A stretch of DNA of 29,068 nucleotides from a virus: positions 1 to 29,068 of IMG/VR virus record IMGVR_UViG_3300042392_001069; one strand, 5' to 3'. How positions within the stretch are numbered: the stretch's first letter is position 1; the number at the start of each line of letters is the position of its first letter. A program made the translations under genes and the position numbers. The notes beneath the pieces were generated by a model. It saw only the letters and a list, made by a program, of their open reading frames with translations. It had not been told where the DNA came from and ran no database searches. Shown here in pieces: positions 29,064-29,068 of this stretch.

Positions 29064-29068
29064 GATAG

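Larger units (their letters stand above)
28795..29068. other. Intergenic control region upstream of the - strand cassette
   Basis: This 274-nt stretch (cut by the window end) has no gene. It holds a perfect 12-bp palindrome (28922-28933), an A+T-rich part (28970-29002, with TATTAAGTTTTATTAA), an AGCTGGG-type direct repeat on the - strand flanking the palindrome, and two copies of the CCGTCGGGCAT-type repeat (29018-29063). No consensus promoter for the cassette was found by eye; TATAGT on the - strand (28902-28897) is the best -10 candidate but lacks a -35. Confidence 0.5.

Overview
The window is a contiguous stretch of a tailed double-stranded DNA phage genome (class Caudoviricetes). No integrase, rRNA or tRNA is visible. 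Genes are tightly packed, with 1-17 nt overlaps and strong AGGAGG-type ribosome binding sites. Three of the four intergenic hairpins are GC-rich without a U-tract, several promoters look like extended -10 elements (TGnTAtAmT), and some families (HhH-GPD-like phage protein, Nmad1/DUF1599, ERF, Gp37-like hub) are common in actinobacterial phages. An actinobacterial host is therefore a reasonable guess, but it is inference only.

Region 1 (1-15454, + strand) is the virion module: the 3' part of the portal gene, two very large proteins of unknown function (942 and 1671 aa), a scaffold-like protein, a major capsid protein resembling the N4-gp56 family, a head-tail connector, a Dit-like distal tail protein and a 957-aa tail hub with a DNRLRE-like insertion. 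No tail tube or tape-measure gene lies between connector and Dit-like protein. This suggests either a short tail with ejected internal proteins (the two giants) or that the tube genes sit outside the window.

Region 2 (15462-23915, + strand) is DNA metabolism. It starts with an extended -10 promoter and encodes an HTH/DnaQ-like exonuclease, a HAD phosphatase-like protein, a Cas4-like PD-(D/E)XK nuclease followed directly by an ERF annealing protein (a recombination pair), a Holliday-junction-resolvase-like nuclease, several tiny zinc-ribbon proteins, an Nmad1 protein, an HExxH metallopeptidase, a DnaB-type helicase, an exported RlpA-like protein and a C5-cytosine methyltransferase. The methyltransferase is overlapped by a long second frame that carries one of its own conserved motifs.

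Region 3 (23916-29068) is a different world. A convergent block of ten small genes on the - strand (24082-28794) has clearly lower GC (roughly 37-48% in lines counted by hand, against about 55-60% in most + strand genes). It has translationally coupled genes, a RadC-like JAMM protein and a likely HhH-GPD-fold protein; the other eight products are unrecognised. Copies of an 11-bp motif, CCGTCGGGCAT, cluster at both ends of this block (three at 23928-23997, two at 29018-29063), with a one-mismatch copy in its largest internal gap. It looks like a repeat-bounded accessory cassette, possibly for host takeover or counter-defence. No other stretch over 300 bases lacks a gene.
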